From positions 1-17,305 of the forward strand of contig DATLAN010000192.1 of assembly GCA_035527455.1 (NCBI GenBank): a stretch of 17,305 bases of DNA. The letters are read 5' to 3'. Within the stretch, counting starts at the first letter, position 1, and every line of letters begins with the position of its first letter. The position numbers and the translations under genes are program-made. Source of the stretch: DATLAN01 sp035527455 (GTDB lineage: Bacteria > Planctomycetota > Planctomycetia > Pirellulales > Thermoguttaceae). Under the pieces are notes generated by a model. The model searched no databases, was not told the origin of the DNA, and saw only the letters and a list, made by a program, of their open reading frames with translations. Shown here in pieces: positions 15,903-17,305 of the stretch.

Positions 15903-16846
15903 GCAAAAGAGATGAAGCCCTTGCGATCATCCGAGCCGTCGGTCTTCCCCGTGCGCAGCAGAATGAATGCTCGGCGCTGACGCTTCTCGCGCTGGCGGAT
16001 GTCAGACCGAAGGGCTCATGGCGCAAGACCCAGCAGCCGCTATTGCGAATTCTGGACATTATGGGCTTCATGCGCAAGTATTACAGGAAGGATTACGCAG
16101 CCAATTCAAGAGAGACCGTCCGACGGAGGACAATCCACCAGTTCGAACAGGCGCGAATCGTTGACCGGAACCCCGATGACCCATCTCGCCCGACGAATAG
16201 TGGAAATACTTGCTATGCCCTGACCGATGCTGTCGTGCCCGTATTGCGATCCTATGGAGCAGACGCTTTTGACGCAGAAGTGGAGCGATTCATCGGGCAA
16301 TTCGGCAGGCTGCGAGAGGCATATAGAAGGAGCAGGCGATCCAAGGAAGTCCGGTTGCGATTGCCGAACGGGTCGGAGGTCCACTTGTCTCCCGGCAAGC
16401 ATAATCAACTGCAGGTTGCCGTTATTGAGGAATTCGGTCCCCGTTTTGCACCCGGCGCTACGGTACTTTACGTGGGAGGCACCGCGCGGAAGCATGTGGT
16501 TTGCGAAACGGACGCCCTGGCGTCCCTGAAGATCGAGATAACCCGGCATGACAAGCTGCCGGATGTGCTCCTGCACGACAGCGAGAAGAACTGGCTCTTC
16601 GTAATCGAGGCCGCAACCGCCCACGGGCCGGTTGACGCAAAGCGACACACTGAAATCGAGCACATGTTGCGTAGGTGTACCGCTGCGAGAATCTATGTCA
16701 CGGCCTTCTTGAATCGGAACGACTTTCGCAAGTATGCCGCCGATGTTGCATGGGAAACGGAGGTATGGATTGCCGATACTCCGGAACATATGATTCATTT
16801 CAATGGGCCGAAGTTTCTCGGTCCGTACGCGCCAAGAAACGCTTGA
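15899..16846 (+). CDS. Type II restriction endonuclease, BsuBI/PstI family
   Basis: 315 residues, matching BsuBI (316) and PstI (326). Residues about 40-120 form the winged-helix-like N-terminal domain (ETVRRRTIHQFEQARI). The C-terminal nuclease domain shows the family signature PDVLLHDSEKNWLFVIEA, AHGPVDAKRH and WETEVWIADTPEHMIHFNG. D222 and E237 are candidates for the metal-binding acidic pair of a PD-(D/E)XK fold; this is inference without an alignment. PstI and BsuBI cleave CTGCAG, so that is the likely target. The start codon overlaps the methyltransferase stop by 4 bases, placing the nuclease second in the operon so that methylation can precede cutting. A CTGCAG lies inside this gene at 16409-16414. 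The gene is intact, and the system looks functional. Confidence 0.93.
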   Translation: MSKRDEALAIIRAVGLPRAQQNECSALTLLALADVRPKGSWRKTQQPLLRILDIMGFMRKYYRKDYAANSRETVRRRTIHQFEQARIVDRNPDDPSRPTNSGNTCYALTDAVVPVLRSYGADAFDAEVERFIGQFGRLREAYRRSRRSKEVRLRLPNGSEVHLSPGKHNQLQVAVIEEFGPRFAPGATVLYVGGTARKHVVCETDALASLKIEITRHDKLPDVLLHDSEKNWLFVIEAATAHGPVDAKRHTEIEHMLRRCTAARIYVTAFLNRNDFRKYAADVAWETEVWIADTPEHMIHFNGPKFLGPYAPRNA

Positions 16847-16850
16847 GTCC

Positions 16851-16871
16851 GTAGGGTGGGCACTGCCCACC
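16851..16871. repeat. Single GTAG-headed palindrome (REP-like)
   Basis: GTAG (16851-16854) is followed by the perfect hairpin GGTGGGC-ACT-GCCCACC (16855-16871), starting 4 bases after the endonuclease stop codon. From memory this sequence is widely dispersed in planctomycete genomes and its translations (GGQCPPY on one strand, VGSAHPT on the other) contaminate predicted proteins. It may stabilise the 3' end of the operon mRNA. No T-tract follows. Confidence 0.65.
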
Positions 16872-17000
16872 AATTCCCCAAAAACCAGGAAGGCTCATTC
16901 GGATAATCGTCGGTGCGGTGCAGCCACGCGAGGATTGCGGGAAATGGGTGGGCGTGCGGATCGGATGGGTGTTCGGAATTCCTCTTGTTGCCCAGCAACA

Positions 17001-17059
17001 CCGGCGATCTTGCCAGTGAGTCAAACGGGATCGTATGATCTCTTCCGCAAGATCGACGG
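17001..17059. repeat. Inverted repeat spanning a promoter
   Basis: Arms at 17001-17013 and 17047-17059 pair at 12 of 13 positions (core CGATCTTGC/GCAAGATCG) with a 33-base spacer. The left arm overlaps the -35 box and the right arm begins at the expected transcription start of the downstream lipoprotein gene. Confidence 0.5.
17010..17039 (+). promoter_or_regulatory. Candidate sigma-70 promoter for the right-edge lipoprotein gene
   Basis: TTGCCA (17010-17015) and TATGAT (17034-17039) are 18 bases apart, and each matches consensus at 5 of 6 positions. The start would be near 17046, giving a leader of about 108 bases. Confidence 0.45.
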
Positions 17060-17153
17060 TGCCGCCCGCGGAACTACTGACCACCCACTCGCCGAAGGCC
17101 GGTCTCACCGCTTGCATTAGTGCCACTGCCACAGTCATTCAAAGGAGCGTGAA

Positions 17154-17305
17154 ATGGCCAAGAGAGTTCTTGCGTTAAGCGTTTTGCTGACAGGCGCCGT
17201 GATCTTCTTCGGGTGCAGCAGCAAGTCGCGAGAGGTGGCTTCCGTTGACCGTGACGAAACTACGAAGACGGAATCGGAACCGCGATGGCCGACGCTGGAG
17301 CCCCC
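17154..17305 (+). CDS. N-terminus of a predicted lipoprotein (cut by window edge)
   Basis: ATG 17154 follows AAAGGAG (17141-17147) at 6 bases. Fifty codons are visible. MAKRVLALSVLLTGAVIFFGC is a lipoprotein-type signal with Cys21; the -3 to -1 residues FFG are a loose lipobox. The mature start is polar and charged (SSKSREVASVDRDETTKTESE), a typical linker after the lipid anchor. The rest lies outside the window, so no function can be given. Confidence 0.75.
   Translation, partial: MAKRVLALSVLLTGAVIFFGCSSKSREVASVDRDETTKTESEPRWPTLEP

Larger units (their letters stand above)
16847..17153. other. 307-bp gap between the endonuclease and a lipoprotein gene
   Basis: It holds a GTAG palindrome directly after the endonuclease stop, a small hairpin TGTTGC-CCA-GCAACA (16986-17000), and the promoter-flanking inverted repeat at 17001-17059. 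No gene is seen; open frames here on both strands read through the repeats. Confidence 0.6.

Noticed and set aside
643..16414. Possible avoidance of the CTGCAG target site
   Set aside because: At least four sites are visible, about what base composition predicts for 17 kb, so there is no sign of depletion.

Overview
The window looks like chromosomal DNA of a free-living planctomycete, probably of the Pirellulales type. The reasons are the high GC content, the large secreted multidomain proteins, a DUF1080 (3-keto-disaccharide hydrolase-like) protein, a HzsA-related beta-propeller/cytochrome c protein, and short GTAG-headed palindromes in the gaps. The taxonomic call is inference; no rRNA or other phylogenetic marker is present.

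Layout. 1-5112 (minus) is the 5' part of a very large secreted glycoside hydrolase family 2 protein that runs off the left edge. A 264-bp divergent region (5113-5376) holds candidate promoters for both directions, a lac-type palindrome and a paired GTAG palindrome. 5377-8691 (plus) encodes a secreted HzsA-related protein with two CXXCH haem motifs. It is followed 33 bp later by a zinc-ribbon/coiled-coil membrane protein (8725-9585). 9792-11561 (plus) is acetolactate synthase large subunit (ilvB) with its own candidate promoter. A convergent lipoprotein gene (11661-12578, minus) is separated from ilvB by a second paired palindrome. 12871-13635 (plus) is the secreted DUF1080 protein; its predicted leader carries a single and a paired palindrome. 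After a 701-bp gap comes a two-gene PstI/BsuBI-type restriction-modification operon (14337-16846), with an N6-adenine methyltransferase and an endonuclease overlapping by 4 bp. It has visibly lower GC than its surroundings. Another GTAG palindrome follows, and the start of a small lipoprotein gene is cut by the right edge.

How it fits together. The GH2 and DUF1080 proteins suit polysaccharide breakdown outside the cytoplasm. The HzsA-related protein is a predicted c-type cytochrome of unknown substrate and is not evidence of anammox. The restriction-modification pair looks acquired. The best candidate for a system beyond the genes is the set of five short GTAG-headed palindromes. Three are inverted pairs with 24-base arms and four or more unrelated core sequences, resembling REP/REPIN elements.

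All promoter and operator calls were read by eye and are hypotheses. Several very long open frames (up to about 1150 codons) lie antisense to real genes; they are side-effects of high GC and are not annotated.
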